The translations under genes were made by a program, and so were the position numbers. The notes beneath the pieces are model-generated. The model was given only the letters and a program-made list of their open reading frames with translations, ran no database searches and had not been told where the DNA came from. This document shows positions 16,824 to 25,611 of a stretch of 64,000 nt of DNA, one piece after another. The DNA comes from Mucilaginibacter empetricola (GTDB lineage: Bacteria > Bacteroidota > Bacteroidia > Sphingobacteriales > Sphingobacteriaceae): assembly GCF_024808665.1 (NCBI RefSeq), contig NZ_JANUBZ010000005.1, positions 1-64,000 on the forward strand, read 5' to 3'. How positions within the stretch are numbered: the first letter of the stretch is position 1; each line of letters begins with the position of its first letter.

Positions 16824-17381
16824 ATGTCAAGAGTAGGAAAGTTACCTATCGCACTACCGGCAGGAGTTACCGTTACTGTATCAGCACAAAATGTTGTTAC
16901 CGTAAAAGGCCCTAAAGGTGAATTGCACCAGGCGATTGACAGTGATATCACTGTTGAACAGGAAGAAGGAAATTTAGTTGTAAAACGCCCTTCAGAACAA
17001 AAACGCCACAAAGCATTACACGGTTTATATCGTGCATTAATAAATAACATGGTTGTAGGTGTAACCACTGGTTACAAAGTGGAGCAGGAATTAGTGGGTG
17101 TAGGTTACCGCGCAACCAATACAGGTAATACGTTAGATTTAGTGTTGGGTTATTCTCACCACTATGTATTTGAATTACCAACAGAAATTAAGGTTACAAC
17201 AACTGCTGAAAAGGGTAAAAACCCTACCATTATTCTGGAGTCAATTGATAAACAACTTATTGGTCAGGTAGCTGCGAAAATCCGTTCGTTACGTGCGCCA
17301 GAGCCTTACAAAGGTAAAGGTATCAAGTTTGTTGGCGAAATATTGAGAAGAAAAGCAGGTAAATCAGCATCTAAAAAATAA
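16824..17381 (+). CDS. rplF: 50S ribosomal protein L6
   Basis: The 185 residues contain two L6 repeats: [15 protein letters not shown] at the start and the C-terminal signature [23 protein letters not shown]6 lies near the GTPase centre. The AGGAGG at 16807-16812, 12 bases before the start, is one of the few Shine-Dalgarno-like stretches in the operon. Confidence 0.98.
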   Translation: MSRVGKLPIALPAGVTVTVSAQNVVTVKGPKGELHQAIDSDITVEQEEGNLVVKRPSEQKRHKALHGLYRALINNMVVGVTTGYKVEQELVGVGYRATNTGNTLDLVLGYSHHYVFELPTEIKVTTTAEKGKNPTIILESIDKQLIGQVAAKIRSLRAPEPYKGKGIKFVGEILRRKAGKSASKK

Positions 17382-17386
17382 TCGTC

Positions 17387-17740
17387 ATGGGAGCTAAATT
17401 ATCAAGAAGAGACAGAATTAAGAAAGGAATCAGAAAACGTCTTTCAGGTTCTTCGGCACGTCCGCGTCTGTCAGTATATAGAAGTAATAAAGGAATTTAC
17501 GCGCAGATCATTGACGATGTAAGCGGCAAAACTATCGTTTCAGCATCATCTTTATCAAAAGATTTCAACGCAGAAAAAGGTACTAAAATTGATCAGTCAG
17601 TTGCCGTAGGCAAACTGGTAGCTGAAAAAGCAATTGCTGCAGGTATTAAAGATGTGGTTTTCGACAGGAACGGTTACTTGTACCATGGTCGTGTTAAATC
17701 ACTGGCTGATGGAGCACGTGAAGGTGGTTTAAACTTTTAA
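17387..17740 (+). CDS. rplR: 50S ribosomal protein L18
   Basis: The 117-residue protein has [35 protein letters not shown] and the C-terminal [24 protein letters not shown], typical of L18. It binds 5S rRNA together with L5 and L25 family proteins. Confidence 0.98.
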   Translation: MGAKLSRRDRIKKGIRKRLSGSSARPRLSVYRSNKGIYAQIIDDVSGKTIVSASSLSKDFNAEKGTKIDQSVAVGKLVAEKAIAAGIKDVVFDRNGYLYHGRVKSLADGAREGGLNF

Positions 17741-17752
17741 TCGAAAAGAGAA

Positions 17753-18271
17753 ATGTCAACAATCAACATAAAAAGAGTAAAAACAAGCGAGATCGAATTA
17801 AAAGACCGCTTGGTAAGCATACAGCGTGTAGCGAAGGTAACCAAAGGCGGCCGTACATTCAGTTTCTCTGCCATTGTGGTAGTAGGTGACGAAAACGGTG
17901 TTGTAGGTTACGGTTTAGGTAAAGCTAAAGAGGTTACTGAAGCAATTGCTAAAGGCATTGATGATGCAAAAAAGAATTTGGTAAAAGTACCTATTATTAA
18001 CGGTACTGTACCTCACGAGCAAATAGGCAAGTTTTCAGGTGGTTTTGTTTTCATTAAACCGGCTGCTAACGGTACTGGTGTAATTGCTGGTGGTGCAATG
18101 CGTGCTGTATTAGAGTCAGCAGGTATCCACAACGTATTGGCAAAATCAAAAGGTTCATCAAACCCGCACAACGTGGTTAAGGCAACTGTATCGGCATTAT
18201 CACAATTACGTGATGCTTATACTGTAGCACAGCACCGCGGCGTTAATTTAGGTAAAGTATTTAACGGATAA
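17753..18271 (+). CDS. rpsE: 30S ribosomal protein S5
   Basis: The 172 residues include the double-stranded RNA-binding region [30 protein letters not shown] and the [17 protein letters not shown] signature. S5 acts in decoding fidelity and at the mRNA entry channel. It is directly followed by rpmD. Confidence 0.98.
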   Translation: MSTINIKRVKTSEIELKDRLVSIQRVAKVTKGGRTFSFSAIVVVGDENGVVGYGLGKAKEVTEAIAKGIDDAKKNLVKVPIINGTVPHEQIGKFSGGFVFIKPAANGTGVIAGGAMRAVLESAGIHNVLAKSKGSSNPHNVVKATVSALSQLRDAYTVAQHRGVNLGKVFNG

Positions 18272-18277
18272 TCAGCG

Positions 18278-18457
18278 ATGGCAAAAATCAAGATAACCCA
18301 GATTAAAAGCGTGATCGACAGAAGTGAGCGCCAAAAACGTACGGTTGAGGCCCTGGGCTTAAGAAAGATCAACCACAGTGTAGAAGTTGAAGCCACTGCA
18401 GCGATAGTAGGAATGGTTAAAAAAGTTAATCACCTGGTAGCTGTAGAAAATATTTAA
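18278..18457 (+). CDS. rpmD: 50S ribosomal protein L30
   Basis: This is a short gene of 59 codons and a stop between rpsE and rplO. It begins MAKIKITQIKSVIDRSERQK and ends KKVNHLVAVENI. The TVEALGLRKINHSVEVE block is the L30 signature. The protein has its standard length and position. The ATG at 18278 follows the rpsE stop by six bases. Confidence 0.96.
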   Translation: MAKIKITQIKSVIDRSERQKRTVEALGLRKINHSVEVEATAAIVGMVKKVNHLVAVENI

Positions 18458-18461
18458 TATC

Positions 18462-18908
18462 ATGAATTTAAGTAATCTTAAACCTGCAAAAGGTTCTACT
18501 AAAAATAGAAAAAGAATTGGCCGTGGTACAGGTTCTGGCCGTGGCGGAACATCAACCCGTGGTCATAAAGGCGCAGGTTCACGTTCAGGTACCAGCACTA
18601 AGGTTGGTTTTGAAGGTGGTCAGATGCCTTTACAACGCCGTGTGCCTAAGGTAGGATTTAAAAATCCTAACCGCGTAGAGTACGTTGGTGTTAACCTTGA
18701 CGTTCTTCAAACATTAGTTGAACAATATTCAATTGCTACAATTGATTTTGATACACTAAAAGAACACGGTTTAGCTTCAAGAAACGATCTTGTTAAAATT
18801 TTAGGTCGTGGCGAGCTGAAAGCTAAATTAGAAGTTAAGGCACATGCGTTTACTGCTACAGCGCAAAAAGCAATAGAAGCGGCCGGGGGTTCAATAGTTA
18901 AGCTATAA
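18462..18908 (+). CDS. rplO: 50S ribosomal protein L15
   Basis: The 148 residues start MNLSNLKPAKGSTKNRKRIGRGTGSGRGGTSTRGHKGAGSR, the Gly/Arg-rich extension of L15 that penetrates 23S rRNA. The globular C-terminal domain ends KAIEAAGGSIVKL. It immediately precedes secY as in most bacteria. Confidence 0.98.
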   Translation: MNLSNLKPAKGSTKNRKRIGRGTGSGRGGTSTRGHKGAGSRSGTSTKVGFEGGQMPLQRRVPKVGFKNPNRVEYVGVNLDVLQTLVEQYSIATIDFDTLKEHGLASRNDLVKILGRGELKAKLEVKAHAFTATAQKAIEAAGGSIVKL

Positions 18909-18914
18909 TTTTCG

Positions 18915-20258
18915 ATGAAGAAATTTTTCACCACATTATCCAATATCTGGAAAATCGAAGACTTAAGAGTGCGTATTACTAACACACTCTTATTTCTTTT
19001 AATATATCGCGTAGGTTCATTTGTTGTGTTGCCGGGTGTAAATCCAGCATCGCTGAACAATCAGCAAAACAAAGATGGAATAGCAGGTTTACTGAATATG
19101 TTTGCAGGAGGTTCGTTTTCACGTGCCTCAATTTTTGCATTGGGTGTAATGCCTTATATTTCGGCCTCTATTGTGGTGCAGCTGCTTGGTATTGCAGTGC
19201 CTTATTTCGCTAAACTTCAGAAAGAAGGCGAAAGCGGCCGTAATAAAATAAACCAGTGGACCCGTTACCTAACTATAGGTATTACAGCGTTGCAGGCTAT
19301 CGGGTATCTGAAATCACAGATCACTCCTGAGCAAATGGAAATAGCTAACCCATACTTTACCATTTTAAATATGTGCGTGTTAACAGCAAGTACCATGTTT
19401 ATTATGTGGCTGGGTGAAAAAATTACCGATAAAGGTATTGGTAATGGTATCTCACTAATAATAATGGTGGGTATAATTGCTGCTTTACCAGGTGCGTTTT
19501 TAGGTGAATTTAACGCACGTACGGCAGGAGCTGGTGGTTTGGTTACTTTTGTGGTTGAAATTGTTGCACTTGTTGGCGTGGTGATGTTTACTATATTAAT
19601 AGTACAGGGAACACGAAAAATTGCTGTTCAATATGCTAAGCGCATAGTAGGCAATAAGCAATATGGCGGTGTTCGTCAGTACATTCCTTTAAAAGTGAAT
19701 GCAGCTGGTGTGATGCCAATTATATTTGCACAAGCGTTGATGTTTATACCAGCAACTGTTGCACAGTTTTTCCCTAAAGCAGCGTCAAACGGCATATTAA
19801 TGTCATTGTCTGATTATACTTCATGGGGTCATAACTTATTATTTGCTATATTAATCATCCTGTTTACTTATTTCTATACGGCTATTACCGTTAATCCTAA
19901 CCAGATGGCCGAGGATATGAAAAAGAACGGAGGATTTATCCCAGGTATTAAACCAGGTAAAAGCACGGCTGATTTTATTGATGCAGTAATATCAAGAATT
20001 ACATTACCAGGTTCAATTTTCCTTGCCATTATAGCTATAATACCGGCGTTAGCCAGTTTGGTACACGTTAGTAGCGGCTTTGCAAGGTTCTTTGGTGGTA
20101 CTTCATTAATTATTCTTGTAGGTGTTGTTATTGATACTTTGCAGCAGATTGAAAGCCATTTGTTAATGCGTCATTATGATGGTTTAATGAAAACCGGAAG
20201 AATTAAAGGTCGTACAGCTATTCCGTCGGCAGATGGAACTAGCCAGTCTGTTATCTGA
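18915..20258 (+). CDS. secY: Preprotein translocase subunit SecY
   Basis: The 447-residue membrane protein has about ten transmembrane helices, with GVMPYISASIVVQLL in helix 2 and the plug region before it (GIAGLLNMFAGGSFSRAS). The cytoplasmic loop around RKIAVQYAKR contacts SecA and the ribosome. SecY forms the channel of the Sec system, through which the signal-peptide proteins in this window would leave the cytoplasm. Its place between rplO and map is standard. Confidence 0.98.
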   Translation: MKKFFTTLSNIWKIEDLRVRITNTLLFLLIYRVGSFVVLPGVNPASLNNQQNKDGIAGLLNMFAGGSFSRASIFALGVMPYISASIVVQLLGIAVPYFAKLQKEGESGRNKINQWTRYLTIGITALQAIGYLKSQITPEQMEIANPYFTILNMCVLTASTMFIMWLGEKITDKGIGNGISLIIMVGIIAALPGAFLGEFNARTAGAGGLVTFVVEIVALVGVVMFTILIVQGTRKIAVQYAKRIVGNKQYGGVRQYIPLKVNAAGVMPIIFAQALMFIPATVAQFFPKAASNGILMSLSDYTSWGHNLLFAILIILFTYFYTAITVNPNQMAEDMKKNGGFIPGIKPGKSTADFIDAVISRITLPGSIFLAIIAIIPALASLVHVSSGFARFFGGTSLIILVGVVIDTLQQIESHLLMRHYDGLMKTGRIKGRTAIPSADGTSQSVI

Positions 20259-20267
20259 TAATTTAAC

Positions 20268-21059
20268 ATGTCAAAGATTCATTATAAGTCTGTCGAAGAG
20301 ATAGAGCTCATAAGAGAAAGTTCTTTACTTGTTTCCAAAACACTTGGGGAGATTGCGAAAGTAATACGCTCTGGCATAAAAACAATTGAATTAAATAAAC
20401 TTGCAGAAACCTTTATCCGTGATAACGGAGGGATACCTGCATTTTTAAATTACCATGGCTTCCCTTATTCATTGTGTATATCAATGAATGATCAGGTGGT
20501 TCACGGTTTCCCTGGTGACAGGGAGCTGGTAGATGGCGATTTGGTGTCGGTTGATTGTGGTGTGGAGTTAAATAAGTATATCGGCGACTCTGCTTACACT
20601 TTCGCAATAGGCGAAGTTAGCGCAGAGGTTAAAAAGCTGATGCGCGTTACTCAGGAATGCCTGGACTTTGGAGTTCAAAAGGCAGTAGCTGGTAATCGTA
20701 TTGGTGATATAGGATATGCAGTTCAGGAGCATGCTGAGAAGAATGGTTTTGGTGTAGTGAAAGAGTTGGTTGGACATGGAGTTGGTTTACATCTGCATGA
20801 AAAGCCCGAGGTTCCTAATTACGGCAAGCGTGGGGCAGGCATTAAACTGGAAGAAGGTATGGTTATAGCTATTGAGCCTATGATTAATGCCGGTAAAGCC
20901 AGGGTAAAGTTTTGGGATGACGGATGGACAGTTTCGACCGTTGATAGCAAGCCATCGGCCCATTATGAGCATACGGTGGCTATCATGAAGGGGAAACCCG
21001 ACATTTTATCGACTTTTGAATATGTCGATAATGTTTTAAAAGAAAAAAATAATAATTAA
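20268..21059 (+). CDS. map: Type I methionine aminopeptidase
   Basis: The 263-residue protein carries the pita-bread fold metal ligands: DCGVELNKYIGDSAYTF (two Asp), GHGVGLHLHEKPEVPNYG (His), AIEPMI (Glu) and YEHTVAI (Glu). It removes the initiator Met from new proteins at the ribosome exit. It lies nine bases after secY and is probably cotranscribed with it. Confidence 0.97.
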   Translation: MSKIHYKSVEEIELIRESSLLVSKTLGEIAKVIRSGIKTIELNKLAETFIRDNGGIPAFLNYHGFPYSLCISMNDQVVHGFPGDRELVDGDLVSVDCGVELNKYIGDSAYTFAIGEVSAEVKKLMRVTQECLDFGVQKAVAGNRIGDIGYAVQEHAEKNGFGVVKELVGHGVGLHLHEKPEVPNYGKRGAGIKLEEGMVIAIEPMINAGKARVKFWDDGWTVSTVDSKPSAHYEHTVAIMKGKPDILSTFEYVDNVLKEKNNN

Positions 21060-21070
21060 AATATTTTTAT

Positions 21071-21078
21071 TAATTTTG
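21071..21078 (+). promoter_or_regulatory. Possible internal -7 element before infA
   Basis: TAATTTTG matches TAnnTTTG exactly, 44 bases before the infA start. I find no TTG at a proper distance upstream, so this is only a half-site. It could give infA and the downstream alpha-operon genes extra transcription. Confidence 0.35.
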
Positions 21079-21122
21079 CATCCCGGTTTTGGGACGGATA
21101 ATTAAGTAATAATCAGTAAAAT

Positions 21123-21341
21123 ATGGCGAAACAATCATCGATTGAGCAAGACGGAACGATTCGGGAGGCATTGTCAAATGCAATGTTTAGGGTTGAACTT
21201 GAAAATGGCCATGAGATTATTGCACATATTTCCGGAAAAATGCGGATGCACTACATTAAAATTTTACCTGGCGACAGAGTAAAACTGGAAATGAGTCCGT
21301 ACGATTTAACAAAAGGCAGAATAACCTACAGATATAAATAA
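21123..21341 (+). CDS. infA: Translation initiation factor IF-1
   Basis: The 72 residues [40 protein letters not shown] through [13 protein letters not shown] match the single OB-fold IF-1 over its whole length. IF-1 binds the A site during initiation. It is placed between map and rpmJ as in many bacteria. Confidence 0.98.
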   Translation: MAKQSSIEQDGTIREALSNAMFRVELENGHEIIAHISGKMRMHYIKILPGDRVKLEMSPYDLTKGRITYRYK

Positions 21342-21349
21342 TTAAAGCG

Positions 21350-21466
21350 ATGAAAGTTAGAGCATCAATTAAAAAACGCAGTGTTGATTGCAAAATCATC
21401 CGCCGCAACGGGAAACTTTACGTAATAAACAAAAAGAATCCTAAGTATAAACAACGCCAGGGGTAA
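21350..21466 (+). CDS. rpmJ: 50S ribosomal protein L36, zinc-free type
   Basis: The gene encodes 38 residues: [20 protein letters not shown], then [18 protein letters not shown]. The sequence pattern is L36, but it has one Cys instead of the C-x2-C-x12-C-x4-H zinc site. The start is eight bases after the infA stop. Confidence 0.95.
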   Translation: MKVRASIKKRSVDCKIIRRNGKLYVINKKNPKYKQRQG

Positions 21467-21469
21467 ATA

Positions 21470-21558
21470 ATTAAATGAATTAATGATTTATTGACTTACT
21501 GAATATTTGACAGTAAAAACTCAATAATTCAATAATTCGATCAATCAATAAATAAAAA
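21470..21558. repeat. Strand-switching word repeat between rpmJ and rpsM
   Basis: The left half holds ATTAATGATTTATTGACTTACTGAAT. The right half holds CTCAATAATTCAATAATTCGATCAATCAATAAATAA, largely the reverse complement of the left words. This AT-rich imperfect hairpin just precedes the rpsM start. Confidence 0.6.
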
Positions 21559-21560
21559 AT

Positions 21561-21938
21561 ATGGCAAGGATATCAGGTATTGATTTACCAAAAAATAAAA
21601 GAGGAGAGATCGGGCTTACTTATATCTTCGGAATTGGCCGCTCAACAGCTCAAAAAATTTTGACTGAAGCTGGTATTGATTTCAATACAAAGGTACAAGA
21701 CTGGAACGATGAGCAATTAGCTACCATCCGTGGAATCATTAACGACCAGATAAAGGTTGAAGGTTCATTGCGTTCAGAAGTTCAGCTTAACATTAAACGT
21801 TTGATGGATATAGGTTGCTACCGTGGTACCCGTCACCGTAAAGGTTTACCTCTGCGTGGTCAACGTACTAAGAACAACTCACGTACCCGTAAAGGTAAAC
21901 GTAAAACAGTTGCTAACAAGAAAAAAGCTACTAAATAG
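21561..21938 (+). CDS. rpsM: 30S ribosomal protein S13
   Basis: The 125 residues begin [28 protein letters not shown] and contain the signature [31 protein letters not shown]13 lies in the small-subunit head and forms bridges to the large subunit. Confidence 0.98.
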   Translation: MARISGIDLPKNKRGEIGLTYIFGIGRSTAQKILTEAGIDFNTKVQDWNDEQLATIRGIINDQIKVEGSLRSEVQLNIKRLMDIGCYRGTRHRKGLPLRGQRTKNNSRTRKGKRKTVANKKKATK

Positions 21939-22077
21939 TAATTGATTAGTGATCGGAGAACAGGGGTTAGTTAATAACTACTCGGTTCAATGGTCATTAG
22001 GAATAAAATTATAAAAACAGTTATACGGGTCCGGTTATTAAATAACTCAGTAATTCGTAAACTCAATAATTAAGAAA
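21939..22077. other. Gap between rpsM and rpsK
   Basis: These 139 bases are AT-rich, with repeated fragments such as TTAGTTAATAAC, GGTTATTAAATAAC and CTCAATAATT. They resemble the neighbouring word-repeat gaps, but I could not trace a clear pair of complementary halves. Confidence 0.4.
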
Positions 22078-22467
22078 ATGGCTAAAAGCAAAAAAGTTAC
22101 CAAAAAGCGTGTTGTAATTGTTGAGCCTGTTGGCGAAGCACATATCAACGCAACTTTTAACAACATCATCATCACTCTTACCAACAAAACTGGTCAGGCT
22201 ATTTCATGGTCATCAGCTGGTAAAATGGGTTTCAAAGGTTCAAAAAAGAATACTCCTTACGCTGCTGGTCAAGCTGCAGGCGATTGCGGTAAAGTTGCTT
22301 ATGACTTAGGTTTACGCAAGGTTGAGGTATTTGTAAAGGGTCCTGGTGCTGGTCGTGAATCAGCTATCCGTACTTTGCAAACTGCAGGTATTGAAGTAAC
22401 TACTATAAAAGATATTACACCGCTTCCACACAACGGTTGTCGTCCATCAAAAAGAAGAAGAGTTTAA
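22078..22467 (+). CDS. rpsK: 30S ribosomal protein S11
   Basis: The 129-residue protein contains [44 protein letters not shown] and ends [18 protein letters not shown], the S11 pattern. S11 forms part of the platform near the mRNA exit. Confidence 0.98.
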   Translation: MAKSKKVTKKRVVIVEPVGEAHINATFNNIIITLTNKTGQAISWSSAGKMGFKGSKKNTPYAAGQAAGDCGKVAYDLGLRKVEVFVKGPGAGRESAIRTLQTAGIEVTTIKDITPLPHNGCRPSKRRRV

Positions 22468-22534
22468 TTAACAGATTTTTTAAAGCTAAGATTCATCAGC
22501 TGCGGGCTGTTTGATACTTTAAGAACAACAAACA

Positions 22535-23143
22535 ATGGCTAGATATACAGGTCCAAAATCAAAAATTGCGCGCCGTTTCCGTGAACCGATCTTCGGTCCG
22601 GATAAAGCGTTAGAAAGAAAAAACTATCCACCGGGAATGCATGGCGCTTCTAAAAGAAGAGGAAAGCAATCAGAGTATTCAACCCAGTTGATGGAAAAAC
22701 AGAAAGTTAAATACACTTACGGTGTGTTGGAACGTCAGTTCGAAAACTTATTTCACCGTGCTTCTGCAAAAGAAGGTATTACAGGTGAAAACTTGTTAAA
22801 GCTTTTAGAAGCTCGTTTGGATAACGCAGTATACCGTTTAGGTATCGCGCCAACACGTTCAGGTGCACGTCAGTTAGTAGGCCACAAACACATTACTGTT
22901 AATGGTGAAGTTGTAAACATTGCATCTTATACATTAAAAGCTGGTGATGTTGTTGCAGTTCGTGAGAAATCAAAAACGCTTGAAGCAATTACACACTCGG
23001 TAGCTGGTAGAAAAATTAACAAACACAGCTGGCTGGAATGGGATGCTGCCAATTTAACAGGTAAATTCCTAAACTATCCAAACCGCGATGAGATTCCTGA
23101 AAACATTAAGGAAAACCTTATCGTCGAGTTGTACTCAAAATAA
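22535..23143 (+). CDS. rpsD: 30S ribosomal protein S4
   Basis: The 202 residues start [21 protein letters not shown] and carry an S4 RNA-binding domain ([36 protein letters not shown]). S4 starts 16S rRNA assembly and represses the alpha operon in E. coli. A hairpin follows the gene before rpoA. Confidence 0.98.
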   Translation: MARYTGPKSKIARRFREPIFGPDKALERKNYPPGMHGASKRRGKQSEYSTQLMEKQKVKYTYGVLERQFENLFHRASAKEGITGENLLKLLEARLDNAVYRLGIAPTRSGARQLVGHKHITVNGEVVNIASYTLKAGDVVAVREKSKTLEAITHSVAGRKINKHSWLEWDAANLTGKFLNYPNRDEIPENIKENLIVELYSK

Positions 23144-23156
23144 TAACGATACTTAT

Positions 23157-23195
23157 CTGCATCATGATTGGCACATTCTGTCAATCATTTTGCAG
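23157..23195 (+). promoter_or_regulatory. Hairpin between rpsD and rpoA
   Basis: CTGCATCATGATTG (23157-23170) pairs with CAATCATTTTGCAG (23182-23195), apart from one TC/TT mismatch. No T run follows, so it is more likely an mRNA processing, stability or regulatory hairpin than a terminator. Confidence 0.5.
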
Positions 23196-23236
23196 TTTAA
23201 ATCAATTCAATTAGTAACAATAAATAAAGGATATAA

Positions 23237-24229
23237 ATGGCAATTTTAGCATTTCAAAAACCAGACAAGGTTATCATGCAGAAATCAACTGATTTTGATG
23301 GCACGTTTGAGTTTCGTCCGTTAGAACCAGGCTTCGGTGTGACCATTGGTAATGCTCTGCGTCGTATCTTACTTTCTTCACTTGAAGGTTATGCGATCAC
23401 TTCAGTTCGTTTTTCAGGAGTGATGCATGAGTTCTCAACCATTAAAGGTGTTGTTGAAGACGTTACAGAAATTATACTTAACCTTAAACAAGTTAGGTTT
23501 AAAAAATCCGGTGAATCTGGCGATAGCGAAAAGATATTTGTGATAATTAATGGCCAGGACGCTTTTAAAGCTGGTGACATCACCAAGTTCTCTAACAATT
23601 TCAGTGTTTTAAACCCTGATTTGGTTATTTGCAACATGGATTCATCAGTTACGCTTGAAATTGAGCTAACGGTTAATAAAGGCCGTGGTTATGTTGCAAG
23701 CGAAGAAAACAAAAACCCTGATGCTAACGTAGGTGTAATAGCTATCGATTCTATTTACACTCCTATAAAAAACGTAAAATATACTATTGAGAACTATCGT
23801 GTAGAACAAAAAACAGACTATGAAAAATTAGTTCTGGATATTACTACTGATGGCTCTATTCATCCTGAAGATGCATTGAAGGAAGCGGCTAAGATCCTTA
23901 TCCAACACTTTATGTTGTTCAGCGATGAGAACATGATGCTTGAAGCTCAGGCTAAAGAAGAAACTAAAGAAGTTGACGAGGAAATTCTGCACATGCGCAA
24001 AATCCTTAAAACTGAATTAGTTGATCTTGACCTTTCTGTACGTGCGCTAAACTGCCTTAAAGCTGCTGATATCCGTAGCCTGGCTGATTTAGTTTCGTAT
24101 GACGTAGCTGATATGTTGAAGTTCAGAAACTTTGGTAAAAAATCATTAACTGAAATTCAGGACCTGGTTAAATCAAAAGGTTTATCTTTTGGCATGAACC
24201 TGACCAAATTTAAGTTAGACGAAGAATAA
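23237..24229 (+). CDS. rpoA: RNA polymerase alpha subunit
   Basis: The 330-residue protein has the N-terminal dimerisation domain with [27 protein letters not shown] and the C-terminal DNA-binding domain (about 250-325) with [23 protein letters not shown] and [17 protein letters not shown]. It initiates assembly of the polymerase core, and its C-terminal domain contacts activators. It lies between rpsD and rplQ. Confidence 0.98.
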   Translation: MAILAFQKPDKVIMQKSTDFDGTFEFRPLEPGFGVTIGNALRRILLSSLEGYAITSVRFSGVMHEFSTIKGVVEDVTEIILNLKQVRFKKSGESGDSEKIFVIINGQDAFKAGDITKFSNNFSVLNPDLVICNMDSSVTLEIELTVNKGRGYVASEENKNPDANVGVIAIDSIYTPIKNVKYTIENYRVEQKTDYEKLVLDITTDGSIHPEDALKEAAKILIQHFMLFSDENMMLEAQAKEETKEVDEEILHMRKILKTELVDLDLSVRALNCLKAADIRSLADLVSYDVADMLKFRNFGKKSLTEIQDLVKSKGLSFGMNLTKFKLDEE

Positions 24230-24231
24230 TA

Positions 24232-24330
24232 AAGATTAGAGGTTGGAGATTAATTAGTCTCTGACCTCTTTTCATTTTTAATAAAAAGACTTGAGAAAGA
24301 AAGTGAACTAATCTCTGATCTTTAATTAAC
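24232..24330. repeat. Word-repeat hairpins between rpoA and rplQ
   Basis: The first hairpin (about 24238-24272) pairs AGAGGT and GAGA with TCTC and ACCTCT and is followed by TTTT, so it could act as a weak terminator or attenuator after rpoA. A second run, CTAATCTCTGATCTTTAATTA, repeats the complementary words. The AGAGGTTGGAGATTA words resemble the end of the extra UvrA segment at 44700-44740. Confidence 0.6.
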
Positions 24331-24408
24331 AAATCACTGACATTGGCATAAGTCCGAAGGCCGGATTAAGTTCCCCTGACGGTATGCACGTGCAAAAATT
24401 AAAAAACA

Positions 24409-24948
24409 ATGAGACACGGAAAAAAAGTTAACCATTTAGGCCGTACTAACAGTCACCGCAAGGCGATGATGAGTAACATGGCTACATCGCTTATTTTACA
24501 CAAGCGTATTACTACTACTTTAGCTAAAGCAAAAGCTTTACGCGGTTATGTAGAACCAATTTTAACAAAATCAAAAAGCGATACTACACACTCACGTCGT
24601 ATTGTATTTAGCTACTTGCAGGATAAAGATGCAGTTACTATCTTGTTCCGCGAAATAGCTGAAAAAATAGCTAACCGCCCGGGTGGTTATACCCGTATCA
24701 TCAAAATGGAAAACCGTTTAGGTGATAACGCTGAAATGGCAATGATTGAATTGGTAGATTACAATACTGTTTACGGTACTGATGCTGCTAAAACTGAAAA
24801 GAAATCAACCCGTCGTCGTGGTGGTGCTACTAAAGGCAAAGCTGCTGCACCTGCTGCTAAAGAAGAAGCTGTTGTTGAAGAGCCTAAAGCAGAAGTTGCT
24901 CCCGAAGCACCTGCAGTAAGCGAAGACAATGCTGAAAAAGGAGAATAA
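24409..24948 (+). CDS. rplQ: 50S ribosomal protein L17 with acidic tail
   Basis: Residues 1-128 are standard L17 ([34 protein letters not shown], later [27 protein letters not shown]). Residues 129-179 form a low-complexity extension that is first basic, then Ala/Glu-rich, ending in EDNAEKGE. Such tails are usual in Bacteroidota L17. It is the last gene of the superoperon and is followed by a strong terminator. Confidence 0.97.
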   Translation: MRHGKKVNHLGRTNSHRKAMMSNMATSLILHKRITTTLAKAKALRGYVEPILTKSKSDTTHSRRIVFSYLQDKDAVTILFREIAEKIANRPGGYTRIIKMENRLGDNAEMAMIELVDYNTVYGTDAAKTEKKSTRRRGGATKGKAAAPAAKEEAVVEEPKAEVAPEAPAVSEDNAEKGE

Positions 24949-24982
24949 TTTTAAATCCAAATAAACTTAATTATTAAGGAAC

Positions 24983-25015
24983 AGCCCCGCCACAAGCGGG
25001 GCTTCTTTGTTTGTG
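24983..25015 (+). terminator. Intrinsic terminator of the ribosomal superoperon
   Basis: AGCCCCGC (24983-24990) pairs with GCGGGGCT (24996-25003) and is followed by a T-rich run. It lies about 35 bases after the rplQ stop. Confidence 0.9.
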
Positions 25016-25152
25016 TTTATTAAGTTTCGCTAATTTAAATTTCTTTTTGGTTTTATTTTGGTAATTAAAATGAAACTATTAACTTGTTGTTAAGGTGAAT
25101 GCCTGGGTACCGCTAATAAAACCCCAGCAGATTTAACTAAACCAACAGTAGT

Positions 25153-25347
25153 ATGAGAGCTAACTTAGGAAAATCTCTTTCCAGAGAAGAAATGAAACAG
25201 ATTCAGGGTGGTAAGTATCCTGGCTGTGCAACACAAGGCGAAAATGGTAATTCTTATTCACAGGGATGCTGCACAGGTCTGATCCAGTGCACTGTAAGTA
25301 ATCAATGTGAAGTTCCAGGCACTTGCCCGCCATGTCCAACTTGTTAA
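25153..25347 (+). CDS. Cys-rich peptide with a double-glycine leader (RiPP/bacteriocin-like precursor)
   Basis: The 64-residue precursor has a 20-residue leader ending SREEMKQIQGG, which matches the GG-type leaders cut by C39-peptidase ABC transporters. The LSREEMKxIxGG form is widespread among Bacteroidota natural-product precursors. The predicted 44-residue core contains eight Cys, including a CC pair and a final TCPPCPTC, so it could form four disulfides or be otherwise modified. No maturation enzyme, transporter or immunity gene is present in the window, so it is an orphan here. It has its own terminator and lies between rplQ and dnaK, with no strong promoter match upstream. Confidence 0.75.
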   Translation: MRANLGKSLSREEMKQIQGGKYPGCATQGENGNSYSQGCCTGLIQCTVSNQCEVPGTCPPCPTC

Positions 25348-25382
25348 TTAAGCTTTTATAAATAATTATACTTTATAAAAGG

Positions 25383-25416
25383 CTCCTCCTGGTCGCAGAT
25401 CAGGGGGAGTTTTTTG
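25383..25416 (+). terminator. Intrinsic terminator of the peptide gene
   Basis: CTCCTCCTG (25383-25391) pairs with CAGGGGGAG (25401-25409) with one G-U pair and is followed by TTTTTT. It closes a one-gene transcript for the GG-leader peptide. Confidence 0.85.
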
Positions 25417-25611
25417 TTATATAGGTCCACTCAATTTATAGCCAATTTCTGCCAACCTGTCACCACCTTTAGTCAGCATGCTGACGAATTATTACCATTA
25501 ACCTCTTACCTTTCACGTTTCGTCTTAAAATAAACTGCCAAACCCAAATTGGCACAAGCCTTGTTAAATAGCTTGTGATAAATAAACAATCAATCAGGAA
25601 AATATAATCAT

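Noticed and set aside
25440..25611. CIRCE/HrcA operator before dnaK
   Set aside because: The expected TTAGCACTC-N9-GAGTGCTAA is absent; only a CACAAGC/GCTTGTG repeat is present, so I did not call a heat-shock operator.
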